Part shown: positions 34,632 through 42,577 of the stretch, in pieces
How positions within the stretch are numbered: the first letter of the stretch is position 1
How the letters are laid out: every line of letters begins with the position of its first letter
Assembly: GCA_964385635.1 (NCBI GenBank)
Contig: CAYLPU010000022.1
Span: 1-58,383, forward strand
DNA length: 58,383 nt
Source of the DNA: CAYLPU01 sp964385635
GTDB lineage: Bacteria > Chloroflexota > Anaerolineae > B4-G1
Direction: 5' to 3'
Position numbers and translations under genes: made by a program
Notes under the pieces: model-generated
What the model saw: the letters and a program-made list of their open reading frames with translations, nothing else
What the model was told of the DNA's origin: nothing
Database searches by the model: none

Positions 34632-34820
34632 TCATTCTTTGTCAACTGTCACCGTCACGCGCACGCGATCTGGAAGGTCGCCGCCGGTCAGTTTGCGGAG
34701 CGCCCACTGTTGAACGTAGAGTGTGCCGATGACCGGAGGGCTGTCACTGGCTTCTTCCTGGTAGCGCCTGGTGTTTTTGGTGTCTTTTTCGACTTCGAAT
34801 GTTAATTCTAGTTTGTCCAT
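34632..34820 (-). CDS. Small protein accompanying the helicase and methyltransferase
   Basis: 62 residues, MDKLELTFEVEKDTKNTRRY followed by PVIGTLYVQQWALRKLTGGD and VRVTVTVDKE. It looks like a compact beta-rich domain. GGAGAC lies about 9 bases upstream of the ATG at 34820; a longer reading to 34892 lacks support. It ends a few bases before the helicase start, so it is co-transcribed and first in the operon. Function unknown; short proteins of this kind are common in such loci. Confidence 0.65.
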   Translation of the reverse strand: MDKLELTFEVEKDTKNTRRYQEEASDSPPVIGTLYVQQWALRKLTGGDLPDRVRVTVTVDKE

Positions 34821-35281
34821 TGCTTGATGTCTCCTGTAATCTGTGGGGTGTCGGTCTTTGGATAGTATCTCTCGCAGTGCAACTTTATCCATGTCTCACG
34901 CTCGCATTCGTAATTCTCGTGCTGTTCACCAACTCTTACAGTATACTTGACCTCGCGCGAAAGTCAAAATCTCGTACCGCTGGCGAGCCTTCGGTCTTGC
35001 CTGGAACGAAAACCGGGGCGGATCATTCCGCCCCGTCGCATTGCGCCTCTACTCCCATTCGCCAGCAATGCCAGGCGTGCGAGTCAATTGTGGCCCTCTC
35101 CCCACTCCCTACCCTCTATCCCCTGTGCCATTAGTGCCATTAGTGCCGTTAGTGCCATTAGTGGAGAGATACCCCGGCTTGGGAATAAATGTTGGCTTTT
35201 TGGGATTTCGCAGGGTCAGGGTGTTGGACTCCCCAACACAAGTTCGGGACTCCGACACGTCATCCCCGAACAGATTGCGCT
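34821..35281. other. Intergenic region with tandem 9-bp repeats and palindromes
   Basis: Four units of GTGCCATTA (third unit with one change) occupy 35125-35160. Further on, GTGTTGG/CCAACAC and GTTCGGG/CCCGAAC form small hairpins. No gene-like frame or clear promoter was seen. Confidence 0.6.
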
Positions 35282-35647
35282 CTAGTCCTCAGATACCCGC
35301 CATTGATTTAGCCAGCGCACCTGGCCAATCCAGCCGGCCGCTTGTGTCTCCAAAAGCAGGCAGTCCAAGGCCGCGATCAGGCTCGATAGAGTCCAACTGG
35401 TTTGGGCAGCCAGGATGATGCCGCCGTGATAGGGGTAGCGGTGTGCCAGGACGATAAAGTCACGGACGTTAAAGGTAAAGATGCAGCGCCCACGGGCGGT
35501 GGCCTCGAGTAGTTGGGTTTCATCATTGGCGTCCCGATCTATCCACTCGTTCGGGGTGCGGGTCACGTCGTGGTCATGGGCGACCAACGCTGTATGGAGG
35601 GCCTTGCTGGATGTGTCGGCATCGAGGTGAAGTCGAGGTTCAGGCAT
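35282..35647 (-). CDS. DUF5615 (PIN-like) toxin candidate
   Basis: 121 residues: PRLHLDADTSSKALHTALVA opens with the conserved acidic strand of the PIN-like DUF5615 family. NEWIDRDANDETQLLEATAR and RCIFTFNVRDFIVLAHRYPY carry the further acidic and NxxDF residues expected of a metal-dependent RNase fold. The ATG at 35647 overlaps the antitoxin stop (ATGCCTGA), so translation is coupled. The predicted role is RNA cleavage held in check by the upstream protein. Confidence 0.85.
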   Translation of the reverse strand: MPEPRLHLDADTSSKALHTALVAHDHDVTRTPNEWIDRDANDETQLLEATARGRCIFTFNVRDFIVLAHRYPYHGGIILAAQTSWTLSSLIAALDCLLLETQAAGWIGQVRWLNQWRVSED

Positions 35648-36056
35648 AGGTTGCATCCGTAGCCTGCATAGCTTCCATAGATTGTTCAGTTGCGACGGCG
35701 GCGTCTATTTCGGCGCGGTGGGCCTGGTAGAAGGACAGAGCGTCGTTGACCTGGGCTTCTGTCAGGTCGTACTCTGTACCGATTTGAGCGGGTGTCAGTT
35801 TCCATTGTTGAGCAGCCGCTACTACGGTTTGAACACGGATGGATGTGCCGCGCAGGACAGGCGTGGGTTGTCCGGCAGCGCCGCGACGGTATGTGACGCG
35901 TGGGAAGGCAGGGTCGTCGAGGTTCTGGCTGAGGGAGCCTACTTTTTCGGCCACGGTCCACATGATGAACTGGTTGAGCGAGACGCCCTGGTTGGCAGCC
36001 CATTTTTCTGCTTCTTCCTTCAACTGAGCGGGTAGGTTCAAGGGGTATCGTGCCAT
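35640..36056 (-). CDS. DUF433 antitoxin with an N-terminal RHH-like segment
   Basis: 138 residues. The N-terminus MARYPLNLPAQLKEEAEKWA and GVSLNQFIMWTVAEKV resemble a ribbon-helix-helix DNA-binding segment. The C-terminal part VLRGTSIRVQTVVAAAQQWK and TEYDLTEAQVNDALSFY is a DUF433 helix-turn-helix domain. DUF433-DUF5615 pairs are a known toxin-antitoxin arrangement. It probably represses its own promoter, which lies close to the MITE copies at 36101. Confidence 0.87.
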   Translation of the reverse strand: MARYPLNLPAQLKEEAEKWAANQGVSLNQFIMWTVAEKVGSLSQNLDDPAFPRVTYRRGAAGQPTPVLRGTSIRVQTVVAAAQQWKLTPAQIGTEYDLTEAQVNDALSFYQAHRAEIDAAVATEQSMEAMQATDATYA

Positions 36057-36100
36057 TGGTTTCTCCTGATAACAACCCGTTTAGGCATCACTGAGTATAT

Positions 36101-36540
36101 CTTATAACGCAGTAGCGCAAAACTAACCCTGTGGATCTGAGATTCGGAGTATCGGCTGAATGAGGCCAACTACACCCCACTCGCATTGCCGAATCGGCGT
36201 CAATATGCAGCTTTGTCCCCACTGGAGGATCAATTTGGGCTCTTTTGAGGCCGCTTCGCCCCACTCGCTTGAGCGCGTGAAGGCCGCTTTTCACAGGGTG
36301 ACTTTTGCGGAACTGCCTTATAACGCAGTAGCGCAAAACTAACCCTGTGGATCTGAGATTCGGAGTATCGGCTGAATGAGGCCAACTACACCCCACTCGC
36401 ATTGCCGAATCGGCGTCAATATGCAGCTTTGTCCCCACTGGAGGATCAATTTGGGCTCTTTTGAGGCCGCTTCGCCCCACTCGCTTGAGCGCGTGAAGGC
36501 CGCTTTTCACAGGGTGACTTTTGCGGAACTGCCTTATAAC
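36101..36540. mobile_element. Two head-to-tail copies of a 208-bp MITE with 8-bp target duplications
   Basis: CTTATAAC occurs at 36101-36108, 36317-36324 and 36533-36540. Between them lie two copies of a 208-base unit (36109-36316 and 36325-36532), identical as far as I can compare them. The unit's ends, GCAGTAGCGCAAAACTAACC and the complement of GACTTTTGCGGAACTGC, match at 21 of 25 positions. Terminal inverted repeats plus 8-bp duplications fit a non-autonomous element mobilised by an insertion-sequence transposase of a family making 8-bp duplications. The 216-bp period is a multiple of three, so open frames run through it without meaning. Confidence 0.85.
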
Positions 36541-36619
36541 ACATCATACAGCATATCCAGGAAGCTGTCAATGCGCCTTCACCGCGCTGGCTCGCCACTT
36601 GTATCTTGCATCCTGCCAC

Positions 36620-36647
36620 TTGCATCTTTTCCCTCTCCGAGTACAAT
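36620..36647 (+). promoter_or_regulatory. Probable promoter of the HerA-like gene
   Basis: TTGCAT (36620-36625), a 16-base spacer and TACAAT (36642-36647) lie 28 bases before the ATG at 36676, within a run of repeated CTTGCATC-type words. Confidence 0.5.
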
Positions 36648-36675
36648 GGAGACCACATCACAATGGGAGGCAGCG

Positions 36676-39234
36676 ATGAGTGTAACTGACAAGCCTGGCA
36701 AACTGTACCTGGGCCGCGAGTACGATCTGAAGAAGAGCACAGTCACCGACCGGCCTGTCCTGTACAAGACCCGGCACCTGACCACCCACGGGGTCATCCT
36801 CGGCATGACCGGCTCCGGCAAGACCGGCCTGGGCATCATCCTGCTGGAGGAGACGCTGCTGCAGGGTGTCCCTGTCCTGATCCTTGATCCCAAGGGGGAC
36901 ATGACCAACCTGCTGTTGACCTTCCCCGACCTGCGCCCGGAGGACTTCACGCCCTGGGTAGACCCGGAGGGAGCCCGGCGGCGAGAGATGAGCGTCGAGG
37001 AGTACGCCACCAGGGAGGCCCGCAAGTGGCGGGAGGGGCTGGCCGAGTGGGACATCACCGGCGAGCGCATCGGGCGGTTGCGCCAGGCGGCGCAGTTCAC
37101 TATCTTTACCCCCGGCTCAGAGGCGGGGCAGCCGGTGGACGTGCTCCACTTCTTCGACACGCCCGACCTGGATTGGGACATCCACGAGGAATCGCTGCGG
37201 GAGCGCATCGGGGGGATCGTGTCGGCGCTGCTGGGGCTGGTGGGCGTCGAGGCGGACCCGCTCCAGAGCCCCGAGCACATTATGCTGGCGCGCATCATCG
37301 AGCACGTCTGGCGCGCTCACCAGCAACTCGACCTGCCCGCGCTGATCCGCCTGCTGCAGAAGCCCCCCTTCCACCAGGTGGGCGCTTTCGAGATGGAGAC
37401 TTTCTTCCCCGAAAAAGAGCGCTTCGCGCTGGCGCGGTCGCTGAACAACCTCATCGCCGCCCCCGGCTTCGAGAACTGGCAGGAGGGGACACCGCTGGAC
37501 GTGGGGCCGCTGCTCCACGCCGGCGACGGCCGCCCCCGGGCCAGTGTGTTCTACCTGGCGCACCTGAACGACGCGCAACGGGCTTTTTTCATCACCCTGT
37601 TCCTCGAGGCGGTGCGCGATTGGCTGCGCGCTCAGTCCGGCACGACTGATCTGCGGGCGCTGCTCTACTTCGACGAGGTGTTCGGCTACTTTCCGCCCTA
37701 CCCGGCCAACCCGCCCACCAAGGGGCCGCTCCTGGCGCTGGTCAAGCAGGGGCGGGCCGCCGGCCTGGGTGTCGTGCTGGCAACACAGAACCCGGCCGAC
37801 CTGGACTATAAAGGGCTGACCAACGCGGGCACGTGGGCGGTCGGTTCGCTGCGGGCCGAGCGGGACAAGGAGCGCGTGCTGGAGGGGCTGGAGGGGGCAA
37901 TTGCCGAGGCGGGCGCGACGATGGACCGGCGCACGCTCGACCGGGCGCTGGGCGCGCTCAAGCCTCGCGTCTTCCTGCTGCACGACATCCGCGAGGGCGC
38001 ACCGGTCTTTTTCCACACCCGCTGGGCGATGTCCTACCTGCGCGGGCCGCTGACCCGGGAACAGGTGCGAGAAGTGACGGAGGGACAAGGGGAGGGGGAG
38101 ACGGGGAGACGGGGGGATGGGGAGACAAGGGGACAGGGAGACGGGGAGACAAGGGGACGGGGAGATGGAGAGGCAGGGGGAATGGGAGAGCGGGAGGATA
38201 GGATGATTGCGGGTCTGACGGCTGAGCCGCCGACGCTGCCTCCTGATGTTGCGCAGGTTTTCCTTCCTCCAACCACAACCTTCGAGTGGGCGTTGCGGGG
38301 CTACGAGGAGCGGGCTGGGCGGGCGGTGCTGGTGCAGGAGCGGCGGCTGGTCTACACACCCCATCTGTTGGGCCTTGGCACGGTGCGGATGTTGGATCGG
38401 AAACGGGGTGTGGACCATCGGGAGGATGTGGCGCGGCTGGTGCGGCCCGGCGAGGGGCCTGCGAGGGTAGACTGGGACGAGGGAGAGGTTGTGGTGAGCG
38501 AGGATGACCTTGCGTCGAGGCCGATGGGGGAAGGTTTCTACGCGCCGGTGGCCTCGACGCTGGCCCGCCCGCGCGATCTGAAGCGCTGGGAGAAGGACTT
38601 TGCCGATTATCTCTACCACAATGTGTCTGTCACCTTATGGCACAACCCGGCGCTCAAGTTGGATGGCACGGTGGGGGAAAGCCGCCGCGACTTTCGCGTG
38701 CGCTGCGAGGAGGAGGCCCGTCGCGGACGGGACGCCGAACTGAAGAAGGCCCGCGCCAGCGCGGAGAAGGAGATGACCCGCGTGCAGGAGAGGATCCGCC
38801 GCGAGAAGCGGGAACTGGCCGAGGATCAGGAGGAGGTGGATGCTCGCAAGCGGGAGGAACTGCTGAGTTTTGGTGAGTCGGCGTTCAACCTGATCGCCGG
38901 GCGGCGGTCATCGGCCATGCTCTCCCGCGCCAGTCGCAAGCGGCGCATGACCCGGCAGGCGAAGGCAGACGTCGAGGAATCGCTGGCAGCCATCGAGGAC
39001 CTGGAGGAGCAACTGGAGGACCTGGGGGCCCAGTGGGAGGAGCGGGCAGCCGAGATTAACGATCGCTGGGCCGACACGCTGGAGGAGATCGAGACGATAG
39101 AGGTCACTCCCCGCCGCGCCGACGTGACGGTCGAGTTCTGCGGCCTGGCCTGGGCGCCGGTCTGGCGGGTGACGCTGGAGGATGGGCAGCAGATCGAACT
39201 GCCAGCGCGCGAACCGGTTGCTCGGGCAGAGTGA
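36676..39234 (+). CDS. HerA/FtsK-like ATPase with C-terminal coiled coil
   Basis: 852 residues. Walker A is GMTGSGKT at residues 43-50; VLILDPKGDMTNLLL and Walker B LLYFDEVFGYFPP follow, then VVLATQNPADLDYKGL, all typical of HerA-type hexameric DNA translocases. A low-complexity Gly/Asp/Glu/Arg insert (GDGETRGQGDGETRGRGDG) separates the ATPase from a C-terminal part with a long charged coiled coil (about residues 680-810). The ATG at 36676 has GGGAGG upstream and opens the conserved region; the frame continues upstream through the MITE but that is meaningless. No NurA-like nuclease is adjacent. It may move DNA or act in defence. Confidence 0.88.
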   Translation: MSVTDKPGKLYLGREYDLKKSTVTDRPVLYKTRHLTTHGVILGMTGSGKTGLGIILLEETLLQGVPVLILDPKGDMTNLLLTFPDLRPEDFTPWVDPEGARRREMSVEEYATREARKWREGLAEWDITGERIGRLRQAAQFTIFTPGSEAGQPVDVLHFFDTPDLDWDIHEESLRERIGGIVSALLGLVGVEADPLQSPEHIMLARIIEHVWRAHQQLDLPALIRLLQKPPFHQVGAFEMETFFPEKERFALARSLNNLIAAPGFENWQEGTPLDVGPLLHAGDGRPRASVFYLAHLNDAQRAFFITLFLEAVRDWLRAQSGTTDLRALLYFDEVFGYFPPYPANPPTKGPLLALVKQGRAAGLGVVLATQNPADLDYKGLTNAGTWAVGSLRAERDKERVLEGLEGAIAEAGATMDRRTLDRALGALKPRVFLLHDIREGAPVFFHTRWAMSYLRGPLTREQVREVTEGQGEGETGRRGDGETRGQGDGETRGRGDGEAGGMGEREDRMIAGLTAEPPTLPPDVAQVFLPPTTTFEWALRGYEERAGRAVLVQERRLVYTPHLLGLGTVRMLDRKRGVDHREDVARLVRPGEGPARVDWDEGEVVVSEDDLASRPMGEGFYAPVASTLARPRDLKRWEKDFADYLYHNVSVTLWHNPALKLDGTVGESRRDFRVRCEEEARRGRDAELKKARASAEKEMTRVQERIRREKRELAEDQEEVDARKREELLSFGESAFNLIAGRRSSAMLSRASRKRRMTRQAKADVEESLAAIEDLEEQLEDLGAQWEERAAEINDRWADTLEEIETIEVTPRRADVTVEFCGLAWAPVWRVTLEDGQQIELPAREPVARAE
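38080..38185 (+). repeat. In-frame GGGGAGAC-type tandem repeat in the HerA-like gene
   Basis: Degenerate units of GGGGAGACAAGGGGACAGG repeat about five times and encode a Gly-Asp-Gly-Glu-Thr-Arg linker. Similar G-rich words occur in spacer DNA elsewhere in the window. Confidence 0.75.
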
Positions 39235-39313
39235 GGCGGCACTTTGCGAGAGCGTGAAGCGTAAAACGTAAGTGCCGACACATCCAGGTCAGCCCCCCGG
39301 TGCTCACCAGAAA

Positions 39314-39351
39314 CGACAGGCCGGCCCTCACTCTGGGGGCCGGCTCTGTCG
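39314..39351 (+). terminator. Strong hairpin after the HerA-like gene
   Basis: CGACA-G-GCCGGCCC pairs with GGGCCGGC-TC-TGTCG. It has no T-run, so it may be a rho-independent-like or simply palindromic element. Confidence 0.45.
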
Positions 39352-39466
39352 CGCTGCTAGGACAGGTCAGTTTGAAAAGAGGATTTCGAGAAACGTCCCC
39401 AAATCATCCTTTTCAACTTCAACGCTCTTTCTCATCTTGTGATTTCCTCATTCGTGACATTCGTGT

Positions 39467-40576
39467 TCATAGACTGTCTGGTAGTGAATCCAAACCGGGC
39501 TCGTCCAACTCAGACTGCTCTTCGCTCTCTGTCTCCAAGCCCTCCAGGGCGCGCAGTTCCCGGTAGGCCAGCGTCCACGTGCTGGACTTGAACACCTCCA
39601 TCAGTCCACCCAGGAACAGCCACGGGGCTGCCATCACCAGGATGAAGATCGGGATACCGATCAAGCCCGCCACAATCCACGGCACCGCTCCCTCGAAGAA
39701 CAGGCCAGCCAGTCCCCCCACCAGGAGCGCCGGCAAACCACCGAGCACTCCTCCCACGACGATCAGCAGGATTATGGCGGGGAACAGCACGATCGTGATG
39801 GCGATCATCGCGATCACCCAGCCAATCTGCACGCCGATCATGATGAGCCACATGATCCCGACGTCTTTCAGGTGTCGTGTCACGACACCGAGGCCATGGC
39901 GGATCGACTCGATCACACCCAACTCCTCCAGTGCGCATGCCCGCCAGAAGAACTTCATCAGCAGTGAGAGCAGCGCGCCGATGACGATGGCCAGGAAGAG
40001 GAGCAGGAAGAACAGGCCGATGGTGGCGACCGTGCCGATCACACCGGCGGCATTGCTTCCCAGTGCCCACAGCAGCAGCGGGGCAAGCGCCAGCGCAAAC
40101 AGCAGGATGAAAACCAACGTCACCGGCAGGTCGATTAGCAGTTTGATCAGGAAGAGCCGGAATGTAGTACGCGACCAGCCCATCCGGAATCCCTGGCGCA
40201 CGCTGCGTTTTTCGCCCGTCTCTTCGTGATCGTCCACCATCCGTATCAGCGCCGTCTCTGCCACGTAGCGCGCTATCGTTGCCGCGATGATCAGAAAGAT
40301 GGTCAGGCACGCCAGCCCAACGCCGATAATAATCAGCAGGCTCACGACCTCGGGTAGAATCTCAGGCCAAGAGATATCACCGGGCGGCCAAGGGAAATCA
40401 CCGCGTGGAGGAAATCCGCCGTTGCCACCATTACCGCCGCCACCGCCGCTACTGCCGCTACTGCCACTGCCACCCCCACTGGCGGTGGTCAGCGCGAGGA
40501 TGATACCAAAGATCCACAGTGCCCGGTAGCGCCAGGTGGTCTCCCAAGCGCGTTTCAAAACTTTTATGTGATCCAT
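39467..40576 (-). CDS. Polytopic membrane protein of unknown function
   Basis: 369 residues with about six hydrophobic segments (for example LLIIIGVGLACLTIFLIIAA, LVFILLFALALAPLLLWALG, VIAMIAITIVLFPAIILLIV) and a Gly/Ser-rich loop after the first one. A segment of the type ALIRMVDDHEETGEKRSVRQ links helices. The layout resembles the membrane domain found in some glycerophosphodiesterase-like and DUF-type proteins. It lies 12 bases downstream of the Tat-flavodoxin gene and so may belong to the ECF sigma operon. Confidence 0.75.
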   Translation of the reverse strand: MDHIKVLKRAWETTWRYRALWIFGIILALTTASGGGSGSSGSSGGGGGNGGNGGFPPRGDFPWPPGDISWPEILPEVVSLLIIIGVGLACLTIFLIIAATIARYVAETALIRMVDDHEETGEKRSVRQGFRMGWSRTTFRLFLIKLLIDLPVTLVFILLFALALAPLLLWALGSNAAGVIGTVATIGLFFLLLFLAIVIGALLSLLMKFFWRACALEELGVIESIRHGLGVVTRHLKDVGIMWLIMIGVQIGWVIAMIAITIVLFPAIILLIVVGGVLGGLPALLVGGLAGLFFEGAVPWIVAGLIGIPIFILVMAAPWLFLGGLMEVFKSSTWTLAYRELRALEGLETESEEQSELDEPGLDSLPDSL

Positions 40577-40588
40577 GTACTTTCTCCT

Positions 40589-41251
40589 TTACGCCCCCAA
40601 CAACATTGGACGCACGTTGGCCGCCCAGGCGCGGATGCCGTCCCAGTCGCGGAAGTCACCCTCTGGCGACTTCATCGCCTTCATCATCAACCGCATTAGC
40701 AGGGAGAGATTGCTGTAGTCCAGCGCCCCCGCAAACAGGCCCACATCCACCGGCTGCACCATCTCACGCACCGGGTCCAGGCAGGCCGCCACCGTGCGAC
40801 GGTTTTCCTCCGTGTCGTCCTTCAGCGTCAGGCAGACGGCGAAGTAGGCGATGGGCAACTGGCTCAAGGCTTCCTGGTGCGTCTCCACGAACTTCACCGC
40901 CTCGGGCAACCACCGACCTGCGCGGATGGCGCTGCCTACGACCACGGCCTGATAGGAACTCACGTCGGTCACGTCTTTCGCCAGGCACACGTCCACCGCC
41001 GTGCTCCCTTCGCATAACACCTGTCCAATGGCCTCCGCCACCTCGCCGGTAGACCCGCACTTGCTGGCGTAAGCAACCAGAATCTTCAGACTCATTTCAC
41101 TTTCACCTCCACAGTTTGATTCGACGAATTCCACCGCCGGTTGTTGCAAGCCCAATGCGGTTAGGCCGCAGCAGGCCAGCGTCGTCACCCCGATCGTCCC
41201 TCCCGCCAACACCAGAAAGCGCCGTCGGGTGATCTCGGATCTCTTATTCAC
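40589..41251 (-). CDS. Tat-signal flavodoxin-domain protein
   Basis: 220 residues. A twin-arginine leader (ITRRRFLVLAGGTIGVTTLA) followed by Cys-Cys could also be a lipobox. From residue 53 the protein is a flavodoxin (ILVAYASKCGSTGEVAEAIG, the FMN phosphate loop; AVVVGSAIRAGRWLPEAVKF), as in HemG-like flavodoxins. An internal ATG at 41095 with GGAGG upstream would give a leaderless cytoplasmic form. The start overlaps the anti-sigma stop by four bases (ATGA), so it is coupled to the sigma/anti-sigma genes. An exported FMN protein under an ECF sigma suggests an envelope redox stress response; this is inference. Confidence 0.85.
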   Translation of the reverse strand: MNKRSEITRRRFLVLAGGTIGVTTLACCGLTALGLQQPAVEFVESNCGGESEMSLKILVAYASKCGSTGEVAEAIGQVLCEGSTAVDVCLAKDVTDVSSYQAVVVGSAIRAGRWLPEAVKFVETHQEALSQLPIAYFAVCLTLKDDTEENRRTVAACLDPVREMVQPVDVGLFAGALDYSNLSLLMRLMMKAMKSPEGDFRDWDGIRAWAANVRPMLLGA

Positions 41252-41862
41252 GTTGCTCCCTCACCTCGGTGGTAGCGGCGAGCCCACCAACTGGCCAGCC
41301 AGCTACAGTACAGCAGGCCAATCACGACCAGCGATACTAGATTTAACGTGACACCCCAACCCAACGGCCCTCCACTATCCAACAACTGCAGCGCGATCTG
41401 GCCAATATCGCTCAGACTTGCGCCCGAGAGGCCGAAGACCTCGGCCAGCCACGACCCTTGCCGCGAAGCGGGCAGCAACCACGTTGTTACGTCGCTCCCC
41501 AGGTCAAGCTGCAATGCACCCATCACCACACCGGACACAAGGAATATCGCCTGGATGAAAGCCCACGCGCCGAGCAATCCCACCGGTGTCAGCTGCCAGC
41601 CGACCTCCAGCGCCCTCTGCCAGGCAGTCTGCACCGGGCGGCGCGGCAGCCGCAACCCCACTTGTGCCACGAAACGATCGGGCGGTGTGAGTCCCCCGGC
41701 CGCGGGGCTTTCCTGCAACAGCGCTGCCAGTACCCGCAGTCTCTCCAGTTCTGCGCGGCACGTTGCGCAGTGTGCCAGGTGGTCCTCCACCTGCCGCAAG
41801 CGGCGCCCCCGCAACTCGCCGTCGTGGTACACTCCCAGCCAGGTCGTCACGTGTTCGGTCAT
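41248..41862 (-). CDS. Anti-sigma factor with zinc-finger (ZAS) domain
   Basis: 204 residues. The N-terminal ZAS motif is VEDHLAHCATCRAELERL (HxxxCxxC), which clamps ECF sigma factors. After a cytoplasmic linker come membrane segments (VGLLGAWAFIQAIFLVSGVV and LVSLVVIGLLYCSWL). It overlaps the sigma gene by four bases, the usual coupling of sigma/anti-sigma pairs. Confidence 0.88.
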   Translation of the reverse strand: MTEHVTTWLGVYHDGELRGRRLRQVEDHLAHCATCRAELERLRVLAALLQESPAAGGLTPPDRFVAQVGLRLPRRPVQTAWQRALEVGWQLTPVGLLGAWAFIQAIFLVSGVVMGALQLDLGSDVTTWLLPASRQGSWLAEVFGLSGASLSDIGQIALQLLDSGGPLGWGVTLNLVSLVVIGLLYCSWLASWWARRYHRGEGAT

Positions 41863-42431
41863 AGCGCCTCCAGATAGGGTGCCAGCGACTCGCGCAACCG
41901 GTTGCGGGCGTAGTTCAGCCGCGACATCACCGTGCCGATGGGGATACCCAGCGTGTCGGCGATCTCCCGATACGAGAGCCCCTCGTACTCCCGCAATACC
42001 AGCACCGCACGGCTGGCCGGCGGCAGCGCCAGCACCGCCTGCCGCACCCGCTCGCCTCGCTCTTTCCCTTCCACCGCAGCCTCCGGCCCCTCATCCGAAG
42101 CGGCCAGCGGCAGCGCGTCCACATCCACCATCTCCCGTTCGCGGCGCAGCACGTCCAGTGCGACGTTGGTGGCGATGCGATACACCCAGTTGCGGAAAGG
42201 GGAGCGCGGCCGGTAACTGGGGAGATGCTGCCAGGCGCGGATGAAGGCCTCTTGTGCCGCGTCCTGTGCCAGGTTTGCATCTCCACACATGCGGTACACC
42301 ACGTTGACGACTCCCCCTCTGTGACGCCGGACCAGTTCACCAAAGGCCCGCCTGTCCCCCTGCTGGGCCTGGGTGATCAACTCCAGGTTGGAAACATCGG
42401 TTTCTGCTGACGGTGCCGACCGGCTGCTCAC
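41859..42431 (-). CDS. ECF-family RNA polymerase sigma factor
   Basis: About 190 residues. Region 2 is visible in QQGDRRAFGELVRRHRGGVV and YRMCGDANLAQDAAQEAFIR; region 4 is LPPASRAVLVLREYEGLSYR followed by EIADTLGIPIGTVMSRLNYA. The start is uncertain: the longest frame begins at a TTG at 42509, but a GTG at 42431 with AAGGA about 11 bases upstream gives a typical ECF length. It heads the operon with its anti-sigma factor, the Tat-flavodoxin and perhaps the membrane protein. Confidence 0.9.
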   Translation of the reverse strand: MSSRSAPSAETDVSNLELITQAQQGDRRAFGELVRRHRGGVVNVVYRMCGDANLAQDAAQEAFIRAWQHLPSYRPRSPFRNWVYRIATNVALDVLRREREMVDVDALPLAASDEGPEAAVEGKERGERVRQAVLALPPASRAVLVLREYEGLSYREIADTLGIPIGTVMSRLNYARNRLRESLAPYLEAL

Positions 42432-42503
42432 TCCGATGACTGTCCTTTCTATCCCTTCAACGTCCTTGCTCGCGGTTTTATTCGGAAGGATGGGGGCTGG
42501 AGA

Positions 42504-42531
42504 TTGCAATTCGTATTATGTGTAGTATACT
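42504..42531 (+). promoter_or_regulatory. Probable promoter of the rhomboid gene
   Basis: TTGCAA (42504-42509), 16-base spacer, TATACT (42526-42531); about 47 bases before the ATG, followed by a short GTGAAAC repeat run. Confidence 0.5.
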
Positions 42532-42577
42532 GTAAGAACGTGAAACGTGAAACGTGAGACGTGGAAGGAAGTGATCT

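Noticed and set aside
35125..35160. CRISPR or replication-origin iterons
   Set aside because: Only four 9-bp units with no spacers, no nearby replication initiator and no AT-rich region; a simple tandem repeat.
36160..36660. Short open frames through the tandem 208-bp units, and the extension of the HerA-like gene into them
   Set aside because: The 216-bp period is a multiple of three, so frames continue by chance; the real start at 36676 has its own ribosome-binding site.
37117..38619. 500-residue open frame antisense to the HerA-like gene
   Set aside because: High GC opens the opposite frame; composition is Pro/Arg/His-rich and no motif is present, while the sense strand has clear Walker motifs.
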